NCBI RefSeq assembly: GCF_037392515.1
Contig: NC_090280.1
Location: 58,522,004-58,586,003 of the forward strand
Direction of reading: 5' to 3'
Length of the DNA stretch: 64,000 nt
Source: Haliotis asinina
Lineage: Eukaryota; Mollusca; Gastropoda; Lepetellida; Haliotidae
Shown here piece by piece: positions 10,293 to 21,604 of the stretch; the stretch's first letter is position 1, and each line of letters opens with the position of its first letter. Both the position numbers and the translations under genes were made by a program. The notes under the pieces were generated by a model. The model did no database searches. It was not told where the DNA came from and saw only the letters and a program-made list of their open reading frames with translations.

Positions 10293-11885
10293 ACTGTTGA
10301 GGGTTTTAAACTTGTTGACAAAAATTTTAAGTGCCACTTAAGATGTAATGACAGTCTAACGAAAATCCCCTTGTCTTGTTCGTGCACCTGTATCACACAG
10401 AGACAAAATACAAAGATGCGCCAGCAATGATAAGGCTAGCCTCCCTGACAGCAGCGCATGTTACTCTTATGCATAGTCATGGAGGCGTATTTACGTATAT
10501 TATGAACAGATATACAGATATTATGTGGGGCAATCGAAATGTCTACAAATGCCCATTAAGTAACTTCAACATGACATAAATCGATCAATAGGTAAACATT
10601 GTCAATGCAACTTGTAGCTTCAAAGTTTGAATCGGTAAGTGCAAACGTAAACTGTGAAATTGGTAAATATTCACAGTACACCAATGAACAATGACAATAT
10701 ACTGAAAGGGACGATTAGGTTTACAATTACAAAAGGCAAATACACTGGCTTAAATATGTATCAGCGGGAACAAGTAAAACACCTTATGTACAATGTCTGC
10801 GTTTTAGTGGTTTCACTATTTTTTTGGCTAAACAGACAAACTGAGTCTGGATTAAACACTGCCTGGTACCTTTAAGGAGTGACAATGCTTCTCCACACAA
10901 CTAAACCTCAATTTCGCCATATTAGGTCGACCGATGGAACAAAATGAAGAGAAGGCTTGCATCTGTAATAAACTGGAAAGGGTTAAATTTATCTCCTACA
11001 TATAAAAATGAAATTTAGTGATTTCATTGTTGAAAATGTTTTTCTAAATCTACTGGAGAAAAACGTTGATTCTGTCGGAACATATTTACTATATAAACAG
11101 CACAAGGTAACTGTGATGCCAACATTATGACCTCCAAGCACTTAATATACCAAACACATTGCAGTTGAACGTTTCACTCTTGCTTCTGGGTGCTACATCA
11201 GTGGAAACAGTTGGTTGTGTTGGTCTGTATTCCGTTTGTTGTAATTATCATGCGAGTAATGCTTTAAAAGTAGCACCATAACATTATACCTTGAGTTGAC
11301 ATGCAAGAGGAACATGGACATAACTGAACTAGGATTGTTTTCTTAGATTTTTAACACAGGTACGAGTTATGTTAATGGACATATATTCATAGTGCACATT
11401 CGACTATAGCAAACAGAGCAAAATATAAAAGCAGAGACACCAAATCGCTCAGGCTTGAGAAAGCGGCATTTTCACCAACTAGACGTACAAGCTGTTCGTT
11501 TCCATCAGCTTTTATCATTCCACGAAAACCATGACGTGGTCTGTGTATGCACATATATGCCATGGATGGATTTATATTTTGTTTGGACCGATAGCTCTCT
11601 TTCGCCATGTTACAGTTAATCATCACTGAAATCAGAGAGCAAGAGCGTGGTGGGTGAAACTAAATGCATACAAGCACACCAGTATTCTCAGGATAATTTC
11701 ATGCAATCTACGATCTACGTATCACGGCCTCTATGGAAGAATACCCAGTCAGTGGTCAAAATGTTAAAATTGCACATATAATATATTTGGACACATGGTT
11801 GGATATAGAAGTTGAAATGATAGTCAAGAAAACTGACATTGGCCAAACGTATTAACATGGTGTTACTGATATTATGGTAATGGTA
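10293..11885. other. Gene-free stretch between receptor copies
   Basis: Only short frames without protein-like composition were seen and no recognised repeat. It includes the presumptive promoter region of the second receptor, with no clear core motif. Confidence 0.35.
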
Positions 11886-13278
11886 TTACTGATAAGCTGG
11901 GGTAATGTTAGTCTCCTTGGCATCCCCACACCCATATTGCAGCAATAACATCCACTGGTAAGATATATACCTCAAGAATAATTCATTGTACATAAAGGAC
12001 GGGGGAAAGTTATTACTATTTATTACTTCTTCTGACTTGACCAACAACACAAAGTGGTTGATTGTGGAAATGATGAGTATGGGAAGAAAAAGAGTCACCA
12101 CGTAGTACAGAGGTCGCCTCGTCGGTGAAATGGACAAACTTCGAAAAGGTGCTCCTTCGTCATCTCTTGGTTCGTTGTGCAAACCAATGGATATGATATC
12201 CCACTCGCCATTGTCAGATCGATAAGAATCATTTTCTTCTTGAAAGGAATGCATAATACAATTCATTCTTTGTGTAGGTATCACAAGCAAATGTCAGTTT
12301 GCATTCATGTTGGTCAAAGGGAAAGGCGTTATCACGCATCTTGCAGAGAATTCGTGCGAGGGTCGCATGATAGATTTATGCACGTCCCCTGTGTGTTACC
12401 ACAACATGCTCTTCGTCAGAGCCAAGATACAAAACATGAACCAGAGTGTCCTTAATGACAATATTCGCGATCGGAGTCCAAATCGTCTTCCTTTCAAATC
12501 TCGATAGGCTCCCACTGTACAATTGCATCATACCATTGGAGTTTGAATTGTATATACAGATCTATTATAAGAAGTCCCTGGACAACATCTACTGACTTGA
12601 TTCTGTCCACGTTTAATGTAACGCACTTGCCGCAGTTCATAAGGGAAAGCCAAGGGTCAAAATGTCAGAAAAATACACAAATCAGTCCATTACAACGGTC
12701 ATAAGGAGTCGCATAATGGGACAGGAGTCTGGGGACGTCAATAGTGAGTGTGACCACTCTGAAGATCCATACATGTTAATACACGTTTTCTCATTGACAC
12801 CAGTGTACTGGTCCATAAGTCTGCTCAACCACTGCCTCAACGGACGATCAGGATGATCCCAGAGATGTTCAATGGAGTTCATGTCTGGAAGATGGACTGG
12901 CCAAGGCAATACGTTGACGTGCCTCAACCGACGATCAGGATGATCCCAGAGATGTTCATTGGGGTTCATGTCTGGAAGATGGTCTGCCGAAGGCAATACG
13001 TTGACGTGCCTCAACCGACGATCAGGATGATCCCTGAGACGTTCCCCAAACATCTGTTGGGCTTGACAGGTCATTGGCACTAAATACCGTATTGGGTTGC
13101 ACTGTAGTAGAAGTGAACTGTATAGCCGTCCAGTATCCCTGCAAATATTTGACAAGATCATAGGCTTAGGAACGCCAGTAAAACTACACATATACCGAAG
13201 TAAACCGTGAAATTTCCAAACCTGATGTACACCCCTCACAGATGATACAAGACGAGGGCGCCGTTTAGACGATATCAA
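11886..13278 (-). pseudogene. Nicotinic receptor-like pseudogene interrupted by Tc1-like transposase scrap
   Basis: Three minus-strand pieces match the intact receptors in order. About 13278-13050 matches the N-terminus (DTGRLYSSLLLQCNP). About 12640-12300 matches the extracellular domain, including the W-T-P and Cys-loop region, in broken frames. At 12290-11886 lies the loop-C to TM1 region (EWDIISIG, RRPLYYVVTLFLPILIISTI). Homology stops just after the TM1 segment 'LLVKSE', so TM2-TM4 are missing. Multiple frame changes and the foreign insert at about 12682-13040 show it is dead. It is the third member of the local cluster and appears to be an old duplicate. Confidence 0.8.
12682..13040 (-). 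mobile_element. Tc1/mariner-like transposase fragment with internal 87-bp tandem repeat
   Basis: On the minus strand the frame contains VNVLPWPVHLPDMNSIEHLW, which matches the catalytic-domain end of Tc1-type transposases (usual form WPARSPDLNPIEHLWD). This segment is tandemly repeated in 87-bp units (12836-12922, 12923-13009 and part of a third to about 13040). The unit keeps frame (29 codons), so the motif appears twice in one continuous frame. It lies within the receptor pseudogene. Confidence 0.65.
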
Positions 13279-13544
13279 TGAGGCTATTCAAGAGGTGGAG
13301 GATTGGCTTTCCATGCAATCAGGGGTTCTGTTCAGGCGGTCTGCACAAAATCAAGAAATATTGGGAGAAATGTGTAACTCCGGGTGGTGACCACGTAGAG
13401 TGGTCTTAATGGCACAAGAACGCAAAATAAAGTTTCTACCCTTTGTGATACACCCACATAGCATGAGTTTGCGTATGTTACCTCTCTTCCCTATCATCTA
13501 CCAGGGTCTAATTTATGACGTACTCAAATGATGAAGAGTGTTTG

Positions 13545-13737
13545 AGTCAGCTTAGTTGCTATATGGCGTGGTCTGTATACAGTTTGGACCAGACAATCCA
13601 ATGATCAACAGCACAAGTGCTGATCTGACCAAATGGAAGCGACAACAAGTGTTAACCAATCCAGCAAGCGTAACCACCTGATCTCTTTAGCTGCCTTTTA
13701 CGACAAGCATGGGTCACTGAAGATGAATTCTAGCACG
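13545..13737 (-). mobile_element. SINE-B copy, diverged
   Basis: 'GACCAGACAATCCAATGATC', 'AACCACCTGATCTCTTTAG' and 'GACAAGCATGGGTCACTGAA' follow the reverse complement of the SINE-B consensus. Confidence 0.7.
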
Positions 13738-14330
13738 TACCTTATCAAATGATAAAGACAATAACCCACGGAAGTCAACATTTAATGAGTTTGTCGTATC
13801 CCATTTTCTCAACGAACAATTTTCATACCTTGCTTAATTTTTTTTTTAAAAACAATGCTTGTCTATGCTCAGTAAGCGCTGTCAGTTGCAACCAAAAATA
13901 TTCATTCTTATGCCTTTATTTTGTGGTTCTGGAAAGCCATTGCCTTCCCCATTCTTTATCAAATGTATTAAGTAAAAACAGATGAATTATGTTTTGAAAA
14001 ACAAATTATGACCAGCCAGAAAGAATAACAAAGAAAGTAGACTGCCAGTCAACTGTTATTACCATACATATCTTAATCCATAGTATCTTGACTAACAAGC
14101 TGAGAGGTATGAATGACCTTGGACGCCCCAATCAATGTAAACTATTAAAGCATTTGACCCTCTAGTCAATAGCAATTAGCGTAAAAACAAAGGCGTGAAG
14201 CAATAATGAAGATTATAACATGATTAAGTGATTAAATCAGATGGCATTCCTCTGAAGCAGCTGTTACAACTAGCTCCAGTCCCAGATTAGTTAACCATAA
14301 GAAATATCCCAACACCATCTGGACTGAAAG

Positions 14331-14337
14331 TATATAT
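14331..14337 (+). promoter_or_regulatory. TATA box of the EGF/VWD gene
   Basis: TATATATA lies 50 bp upstream of the ATG at 14381, leaving room for a short 5' untranslated region. Confidence 0.55.
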
Positions 14338-14380
14338 ACCTGTAATACTGAGGCCAGAAACATTCATCTCACAACTACCA

Positions 14381-17300
14381 ATGATGAGCATTTCACGCCT
14401 TGTCCTCTTCGGCATCTCGTTTGTGGCTTTGGTTTCGCTTTGCTGCGGTAAGAACCATGTTTTGTGTTCATTACAGTGTCCCTGCAACTGAAACATTTTG
14501 ATACTGTTTTTTCCACTCTTTAACTTTTTTTCGATCGGGCGTTCCAAATGCATTGTTTTCTGTTGGTATTTTGTAGGATTTCATGATATAACCGGTATAT
14601 CGCAAAACGCCTATCACACGATAGGTACTACAATATTTGTTTCTGAGAATCGGTATCGATGTTGAGTGATGAACATATGTGAAGCGTTTGTGGCCATATT
14701 GATGATTTAATTAATATCTACACAGACTTTCATTTGCAACAGATGTTTTCATTCGTTATTCAATACTAAAACGGCATACCTTAATGCTATATATTCTATA
14801 AAAGAAGAAAATAGAATGACAATGCAACCTAATTTTTTAGATTGCCGCCATCAGAACCATAAGATATATCAGAACCATAAGATATATCAGAACCATAAGA
14901 TATATCAGTACCATAAGATATATCAGAACCATAAGATATGTCAGAACCATAAGATATATCAGAACCATAAGATATATCAGAACCATAAGATATGTCAGAA
15001 CCATAAGATATATCAGAACCATAAGATATGTCAGAACCATAAGATATGTCAGAACCATAAGATATATCAGAACCATAAGATATATCAGAACCATAAGATA
15101 TGTCAGAACCATAAGATATATCAGAACCATAAGATATATCAGAACCATAAGATATATCAGTACCATAAGATATATCAGAACCATAAGATATGTCAGAACC
15201 ATAAGATATATCAGAACCATAAGATATATCAGAACCATAAGATATATCAGTACCATAAGATATATCAGAACCATAAGATATATCAGAACCATAAGATATG
15301 TCAGAACCATAAGATATATCAGAACCATAAGATATATCAGAACCTGGACATAACATTCTGTATTGCCAATATATCGCAGTGCGTATCGCAATACGGGTAC
15401 CTGAATCGCAATATATTGCAATGAAATTTACACCAACACAGAGCACTAGTACATTAGTGTCTTCACAAGTGCTATCTTCAGATGTTTCTGGAGGTTACTC
15501 CAAGCTGTTATTTCTATACTGCAACGTTCAGGTCTTCATAATTCATGGAGGGAGACAAGCAGGGATGTTACCTGGTGTAACTGTCAGTGTTACGGATGTT
15601 CCACGGTTCATATTCATAGTTTGCCTACCCGTTCAATAGACGACATGTTCCAGTCGAATGGTTTTGAACTGCTAGCTCTCTACCCTCCATCCGGTAGATT
15701 GTTCCAACAAGACTTATAAACAATTACAGCTGTATCAATATCATGCACTATTTATTCAGGTAATTACATACTAGTATGTCACCGAAAGAATGATCACAAG
15801 ATTCCTGACTCACTTGTCTTCTAATCATTAAAGGTAGGCCCTTGGACTCTCCCTGATAGGTTTATTTCGAAGGGTAGACAAGCTGGGAGTAATCAGCTGT
15901 ACAAGCACAGTATTAAATCAGTTAGGGGAGCTCCATTATATTATCACGAGTAGTCAAACTGGGAGAAGTCAAACTGGGAGTAGTCACAATATGAGGATAC
16001 CAATAGCTTCCTCCACTCTTGCCATTTGCGAAAATATTTAAGTGTTCCTTTGTTGCCGTCAACCTGTGAACAATTGTTTCTGCAACAGACTACCCAGTAA
16101 CACATCATGACGTTTGCGGATCACGTGGAAACTAAAAACGATATTTTTATTTGAATTAAGATTTTTGTGAACCATATTAGTGGCGGTATGTAGTTCTGTG
16201 CATAGAGGTCACAAATCAGTTGACGTTAAGCAGCGATGGGTGAGGAGAGTCCTTGGATGGGTGGCCGTGTTTGGCAGCCTGACTCCTGAGATTTTCTAAG
16301 ACTTCAGTCCTGCCACACAACGAAGCGCATGTGATATGTGAGGTGTCGCCCTAGACAAGTGAGTTTGTTGAAAATTGCACATGTTCACGCATCAGAAAAT
16401 GGGTACTCAGACGATTAACCTTCTAGTGCATCACATACAGACTGGGTTATCCGGATTAATAGAGCAGCATTGTGTTTGGCAATAGCGCCATAGAAATGCA
16501 CTATTATTATTTGTAAGACCAGTCCTGTCACACGTGGTATTTACAGCGCTTAGTGTACAATGCTTACACTGGCAAAAACTAAACACACAATCGTTCGTTT
16601 CTCTAGTTTGCAATAGTCGTATAGACCTGGATTCAGACAAAGCAAATATATAAAGGCAAATTATATATGTTCATATTTGGAAGGTAGGAATTCATAACGT
16701 CATTGTAATATATGTTATTATTGGGATTACACTTTCTTAGTAAAGTAGATCCTTCCTTTCGTCTAGATTCCTTTATAGGGTTGAGTCCCATTCAGGATTC
16801 ACAAGCATGTAACATCTTAGGAAGGCATGATGTAGGATTTATAGTTTCTGATGACGTCGATGTATGATTGTAAGCTTATAAACGTCAGATATGACGCGTG
16901 TGACATGATTGGATTGTAGCTGTTTGGTAGCTACCCACATGCAATCCGGAGAGCAAAAGACGCCAAAAGATAGTACTCACGGCATGTCATTCGTTAATGG
17001 CTGCTCGTCTCGTCTCGTCTCGGCTCGGCTCGGCTCGGCTCGGCTCGGCTCAAAAATGGGCTTCACGCATTATACTGTAAAGGGAATCGAACCCGGGGCT
17101 GTGTCGTGGAGAGCGAACTTTGAACGAACAATTTACCTACTCCGTAAATGCGAACATTTCACCAAATTGCATAACAAAGTAGGGTTTTTAGAAAAAAAAT
17201 ATGGCCAAGTTTCCAAGTTTCTGTAAATTAAATTTTATATTTCTCTGCCAATCGTGAAGATCCGGGCTAGAACTGATCTTGCGTAACCACTGACACTAAC

Positions 17301-20300
17301 GGGCTCAGGAGGCCAGGCTCGCTGACTTGGTTGACATGTCATCGTATACCGATTGTGTAGATGGGTGTTCATGTTGTTGATCACTGGATTGTCTGGTCTA
17401 GACTCGATTATTTACAGACCGTTGCCATATAGCTGGAATGTTCCAATTAATCAAAGATTCTTCCTACTCAAGGTCAGGGAGTTCCTTGCGGGCAGTTCAG
17501 GTGTGCGGAGTTTGCAGGATGTGTTAATGGAGAATGTATCTGTTCAGCGGGCTACGTCGGTTCTGGTCGATTTCTTTGCGTTCCAGGTAAGTAACTAGCC
17601 ATTGCTGCATTCAAGTGTGGGAGTGAATGACTGTGATTTTACGCCGTTTTTATCAATATTCCAGCAATATCAAGGCGAGAGACACCAGAAATGGGCTTTT
17701 CACATTGTACCCATGTGGGGAATCGAACTCCTCGGAATGAACAGCCAACACTTTAACCATAAGACTACCCTACCGCTCCCCTCGAAATATGTAATCTGAA
17801 ATTTCGAGTTTCAACATAGTTACAATTTATCGTAATATTATTCCTCACTGAAACTTAAAGAGAATAACGGATGGAAAGGGAAGCAAATGTCACCCTGGAA
17901 TATATTTCACTGAACACTGCAATGTTCATGTAATTAAAATATGACATCATGGATACTGTATGACGTCATTGTAATGTATTACAGTGACGTCATATGGCTT
18001 AAATTGAAAATAACTGAATACCCAATAACTAAAATGCACAATGTGAAAAGATAAGTTACTACGCCGAAGAACATTATAAGATTATTGGCAATATTTATGA
18101 ATTAATGTACTAATATTCGAAGCCTTTGTAAGGTCTTCAAAAAGGTTTTAATTGGTCAAGTTTACTTTTCTGTCTATTTTTAGTTGGTCAATGCGGCTGC
18201 GTCAGCTTCGGCGATCCCCACACACGACAATTCGACAATGGGAGAACGCGCACCATACTTCCGTGTCAGTTTAACCTGGCTGGGTTCATTTCCGCCACCG
18301 GATGTGACATACAAGTAGAGACAGTTACCAAGCTCCGCACCAATCCCCAGTTCCCATTTCGAATCTTCAACAGGGAACTCCAAGTCACAGCCTCAAGGGA
18401 CAACACTCTAGTGACATTCACGCTGGGCCCTGGAGGTCAGTCCACGGTAAGTTTAATTTACATATTTAGTCCCTATTGCCCATCAGGTGGAATATCAAAA
18501 CAACGCGTGGAACGGTGGACTAGCCTAGAGGTTAATGCGTCCGCTCGCCACCCGAAGACCCGGTTCGATTTCCCACATGGGTACTGAAGAAACTTTATCG
18601 ATTCACGTACTTGATTAGGATTAGTCTTCAGTAGAACACCCTTTTAGGAACACACAAAATCGGGTGGTAAGGCTTCTTCACTTCGTTGACACATGTCATC
18701 GTTTCACAATTTCGTAGATCAATGCTCATGTTGTTGATTACTGGATAAGGTGTTGATAGACTGTTGTCATATGACAACACTGCAATATTGCTATGCGTGA
18801 CGTCAAAGAACATAGGCTCACAAGCAAACTCATTAAGACAACATGGACTTTGGGGACAAGTAGGCTTCTAGAATTACAACGAAAAAAGTGTTATGCATCC
18901 ATGCAAGACATAAAGACTTGGCTAATGAATGTTGATACATTGAAACGAGTAACTTAGTTGTGTTTCGTATCGTTTGAAATGTTAATAGGAAAGGAACATT
19001 TTGATATGTTTGTATTTTCCATTTTGTAAAAAAAAAACCATTTGCCACTCCTATGCACGGGCGTTCACTCTCAAGTGTTTTATTTTTCTTATTTTGTTTA
19101 TTCTTCTATTTTTGTTGTTGTGGTGGTGGTGGACGGATGCCTTGTTTATTGTGTAATCCTCTCCATCCAGCCTGTTGTAACTGCTATACCCGGAGTCATA
19201 GACGCGGTACCTGGACTCGTGGACATCGTAGTGACGCCGTCCCAGTTCAACGGTTTCTACCGAGCTACGCTTACACCATGTGACACCGTCATCGCCTTCG
19301 ACCCAGCCCTCATGGCGGCGACAGTGTCAACCCTACCCACATCCATCTTCACAAACGAGGGTTTCTGCGCCAACTGTAACGGCAATGCCGCTGATGACAA
19401 CGCATTTCTCGCCGTCCCCGGTGTAACGCCAGCCGAAGCTGACTTTGGGCTGAGTCTGAGAGAACTTACCCTTAATCAGGGGTGAGTGAGTCATTGACAG
19501 TATGTAAGTTTTCTTCCTTGTGAAGATGCTCTGTGAAGCGGGTAAGTCTGTGAGTGAGTATGGTTTTACGCCGCTTTTCCATACTCCAGCAACAGGGGGC
19601 AGCAGGAATAGGCTTCACACATTGAGCCCATATGGAGAATCGAACCCGGATCTTCGATGTGACGGGTGAACATTTTAACCGCGAGGCTTCCCGCACCCCC
19701 GGAGTGGGTGAGAGAGTGACAGAGGGGCGATTGGCAATGTGAGAATGTTCAGTGCACTGGGTTTTCCGCCGCTTTCAAACATAACGGAACACAAAACAAA
19801 ACCCTGCTTGTATCTCATTATACACAATAATTGGGGCAGGTCATGTAACTGAATGGTTGAAATGGATGCTCGCTACTCCGAAGTCCTAGGTTCCATTCCC
19901 CAGATAAGTATGACGTGTGAAGTCCTTTTCTGGTGTCTCCCATATCGTTATTGCGCAAATATTTCGTAAAATCTTACCTAAGCTTCCTACCTAATCTCAC
20001 TCAGTGATTCACACACTAAACATGATGAGAACCAGCCTCTAATGTGTGAGACCCGTGAGGATACGTGTTAGAATTGGTGTTCACAAACCCTGCTTGTTGC
20101 AAGAAGCGGCTGACAGGATCGGGTGGTCCGACTCTCTGACTTGGTTGACACATGTCATTGTATCCTGTATGTGTCGATCTATATATATGATGCTCATGAT
20201 AGTGTTACTGGATAGAGACCATACTCTATTATTTAGGCCGTTCTCATATATGCTATGACCAGAAATTATTGAGAATTTTAGGAATATGTCTAAATGGATT

Positions 20301-21154
20301 TGTAGTATCAGCAAGCTTGACCAGCTATCAAGTGCTTCGTTTCATTCAAGAGAGACAACTTGTTAATCCTTTTTCATTAGTTTGTGCAGAGTTATCCCCC
20401 TTTGTTTACGCCAGCGAACAACATTTTCTGTGATCCTCAGTATGGATGTTTCAGAGAAGGGGAAGTTGAGTTTAGAGTGTTATAACAAGGACATCAGATC
20501 AAATAAAGTGATTTCAAATAGAACAGACATCCCTTTATCCACTGTTTATCATGTTTTTAAAAATATTGCAAATGGATATGGCATTGCGCATCAGGGAGGC
20601 TCCAAACATTGGCTGTCGGTGATAGGAGGCGGCTTGGTATTCTTGTGTCTAAAAGCAAGCGGAGGAGTCTGGAGTTATGTTCTGCTAATATTCACAATTA
20701 ATACGTGAGTAATGAGTGACAAAAGTAATCAAAAATTTACAATCGTTTAAGTGTCAATAATTTCTGGTCATACTACAGCTGCAATATTGCTGAAGGCGGT
20801 AGTAAACAATCATCCAACCAACACACGTTAGTGAACATTTGGTTTTTGTCTTTCAGAACCCCAGACAGTGCGGAATGCACTAACCTGAGGCTCATTGCAA
20901 ACACGACGTTCTGTGCGGTGGATGCTTTCCTTGTCAACGCCATCAGATGTTGCAGCGTCTACTACGACTCTGAATACGCAGGCTGCCTCCTCACCAACGC
21001 CATCATCCCGCTGAATCGGGCCCAGCTACTGGAAACCTTCAGGAACTGCATGCTGCAATATTGCCTCAATAACATCCCAGCTGCAGCAGCCATTTCAGCG
21101 TCCTTGGCCCCCACTGGCTGTACTCTTCCTGTTGGATATGTTTGTCCTCCTTAA
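14381..21154 (+). CDS. Secreted protein with EGF-like and von Willebrand factor type D-like domains (five exons)
   Basis: Exons: 14381-14447, 17473-17586, 18184-18446, 19171-19481 and 20857-21154 (stop). All have GT-AG borders and compatible phases (1, 1, 0, 2), giving 350 aa. Exon 1 is a signal peptide (MMSISRLVLFGISFVALVSL). Exon 2 is an EGF-like module (about residues 23-60) with six Cys and C-x-C followed by G-Y-x-G-S-G. Exons 3-4 form a VWD-like domain: it opens C-G-C-V-S-F-G-D-P-H with F-D-N-G, and carries the CxxCNGN signature (F-C-A-N-C-N-G-N) in exon 4. Exon 5 is a Cys-rich tail with a Cys-Cys pair, possibly C8-like. GDPH-type VWD modules are typical of mucins, zonadhesin and other extracellular matrix or coat proteins, so an extracellular structural role is likely; the exact role is unknown. 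A tandem paralogue follows at 23143-25984. Exon limits are inferred from splice consensus and the paralogue. Confidence 0.8.
14600..14852. other. Intron 1 flank of the minisatellite
   Basis: 'CCGGTATATCGCAAAACGCC' (about 14591-14610) and, beyond the array, 'CAATATATCGCAGTGCGTAT' and 'CGCAATATATTGCAATGA' (15366-15425) share a TATCGCAATA theme. The array may therefore lie inside a short mobile element whose ends carry this motif. Confidence 0.3.
14853..15344. repeat. 18-bp minisatellite, 27 full copies plus a partial
   Basis: The unit 'AGAACCATAAGATATATC' repeats without a length change for 486 bp. Only two variant sites are seen: AGTACC in units 4, 18 and 23, and ATATGTC in units 5, 8, 10, 11, 14, 19 and 25. 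Because 18 is divisible by 3 and the unit has no stop in several frames, the array is open in one plus-strand and two minus-strand frames (QNHKIY, SDISYG and similar). These frames lack gene context. The array sits in intron 1 of the EGF/VWD gene. Confidence 0.95.
15500..16220. other. Intronic unique sequence
   Basis: No exon of the surrounding gene or recognised repeat was found here. Confidence 0.35.
16222..16292 (+). mobile_element. 5S rRNA-like fragment (5S-derived SINE or pseudogene)
   Basis: 'GTTAAGCAGCGATGGGTGAG' then 'AGTCCTTGGATGGGTGGCCG' resembles the 5S rRNA internal control region and 3' half (usual AAGC..GTTAGTACTTGGATGGG..ACCGCC). The match fades at both ends. This is either a diverged 5S pseudogene or the head of a 5S-derived SINE; it is not a functional 5S gene. 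Confidence 0.45.
16721..16802 (-). mobile_element. SINE-C fragment
   Basis: 'GGGATTACACTTTCTTAGTA' and 'GGTTGAGTCCCATTCAGGAT' match the arm and head region of the fold-back SINE-C element at 375-655. Confidence 0.6.
17004..17051. repeat. (CTCGG/CTCGT)n pentanucleotide microsatellite
   Basis: Nine or so pentamer units shift from CTCGT to CGGCT/CTCGG within intron 1 of the EGF/VWD gene. Confidence 0.9.
17256..17446 (+). mobile_element. SINE-B copy ending just before an exon
   Basis: 'GCTCGCTGACTTGGTTGACA', 'GATCACTGGATTGTCTGGTC' and 'GCCATATAGCTGGAATGTTC' match SINE-B. The CTCA tail is missing. It ends about 27 bp upstream of EGF exon 2 (17473). Confidence 0.8.
17621..17780 (-). mobile_element. 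SINE-A copy
   Basis: It is a reverse-orientation tRNA-derived SINE with 'TTTTTATCAATATTCCAGCA', 'ACCCATGTGGGGAATCGAAC' (B-box side) and 'CTTTAACCATAAGACTACCC' (A-box side). It starts 35 bp after exon 2 of the EGF/VWD gene. Confidence 0.85.
18509..18590 (+). mobile_element. SINE-A head fragment
   Basis: 'GGTGGACTAGCCTAGAGGTT' and 'GACCCGGTTCGATTTCCCAC' are the tRNA-like A and B box regions. The 3' half is absent. Confidence 0.75.
18655..18805 (+). mobile_element. SINE-B copy, diverged
   Basis: 'CGTTGACACATGTCATCGTT' and 'GATCAATGCTCATGTTGTTG' match SINE-B. It lies in intron 3 of the EGF/VWD gene. Confidence 0.7.
19549..19700 (-). mobile_element. SINE-A copy
   Basis: It runs from 'GTGAGTGAGTATGGTTTTAC' to 'AACCGCGAGGCTTCCCGCAC', in reverse orientation, in intron 4 of the EGF/VWD gene. 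Confidence 0.8.
19831..19960 (+). mobile_element. SINE-A copy, diverged
   Basis: 'GGGGCAGGTCATGTAACTGA' and 'TCCTAGGTTCCATTCCCCAG' fit the head. The tail is degraded. Confidence 0.65.
20050..20812 (+). mobile_element. SINE-B copy split by a mariner-like element
   Basis: SINE-B sequence runs to about 20253 ('TCTGACTTGGTTGACACATG' and the 'GGCCGTTCTCATATATGC' end region) and resumes at about 20773 ('CTGCAATATTGCTGAAGGCG'). The break is filled by the Tc1/mariner remnant at 20256-20770, so the SINE is the older of the two. Confidence 0.75.
20256..20770 (+). mobile_element. Tc1/mariner-type remnant with terminal inverted repeats and TA target duplication
   Basis: The ends are inverted repeats: TGACCAGAAATTATTGA at 20256 and its complement TCAATAATTTCTGGTCA ending at 20770. 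Both are flanked by TA (20254-20255, 20771-20772), the Tc1/mariner target duplication. Inside, from the ATG at 20442, a frame encodes a helix-turn-helix-like transposase N-terminus (MDVSEKGKLSLECYNKDI, then RTDIPLSTVYHVFK). The catalytic domain is missing, so this is a deleted, non-autonomous copy of 515 bp. Confidence 0.75.
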
Positions 21155-21604
21155 GTCACAGCTACGGATAAGACGAATACCGAAGGACATTTATACCAAT
21201 AATCTGCTTCCTCTTCCTCTACATTCTCATACAAAAACGCCAAAGAAAAGAAGACACAACCGTTTTTGCCCCTACCCCCATACAAGCCGACTACAGCTGC
21301 TAGTATCCCTCTAACACTCACTCTCTCTCGCTCCCCCAACCCCCACCCACCCCCTTTACGTCCTCCTCCCCTCCCTCTCCCTTAACAAAAACTAAAACAA
21401 AAATAAAAGCAGGGCAAAAGGAAAACAGCAGACTCACCTGAAGTCAAAATAAACACACAAACAACAACAAAAACATCTCATCTGAATGTTACTTTGGGAT
21501 CAGCTGTATCTGTAACATAAACTACAGAGTGTTAACTGTGGTTGTCATATCATGTTTATTGGATACCTTATGGTTAATGTTTGAAGCATGAGGTTTGGCG
21601 TGTG

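Noticed and set aside
14816-15446. Three long open frames (about 200 aa) on both strands with perfect hexapeptide repeats
   Set aside because: All arise from the 18-bp minisatellite, which cannot generate stops in these frames; there is no signal peptide, promoter or splice context for them, and they lie within the intron of another gene.
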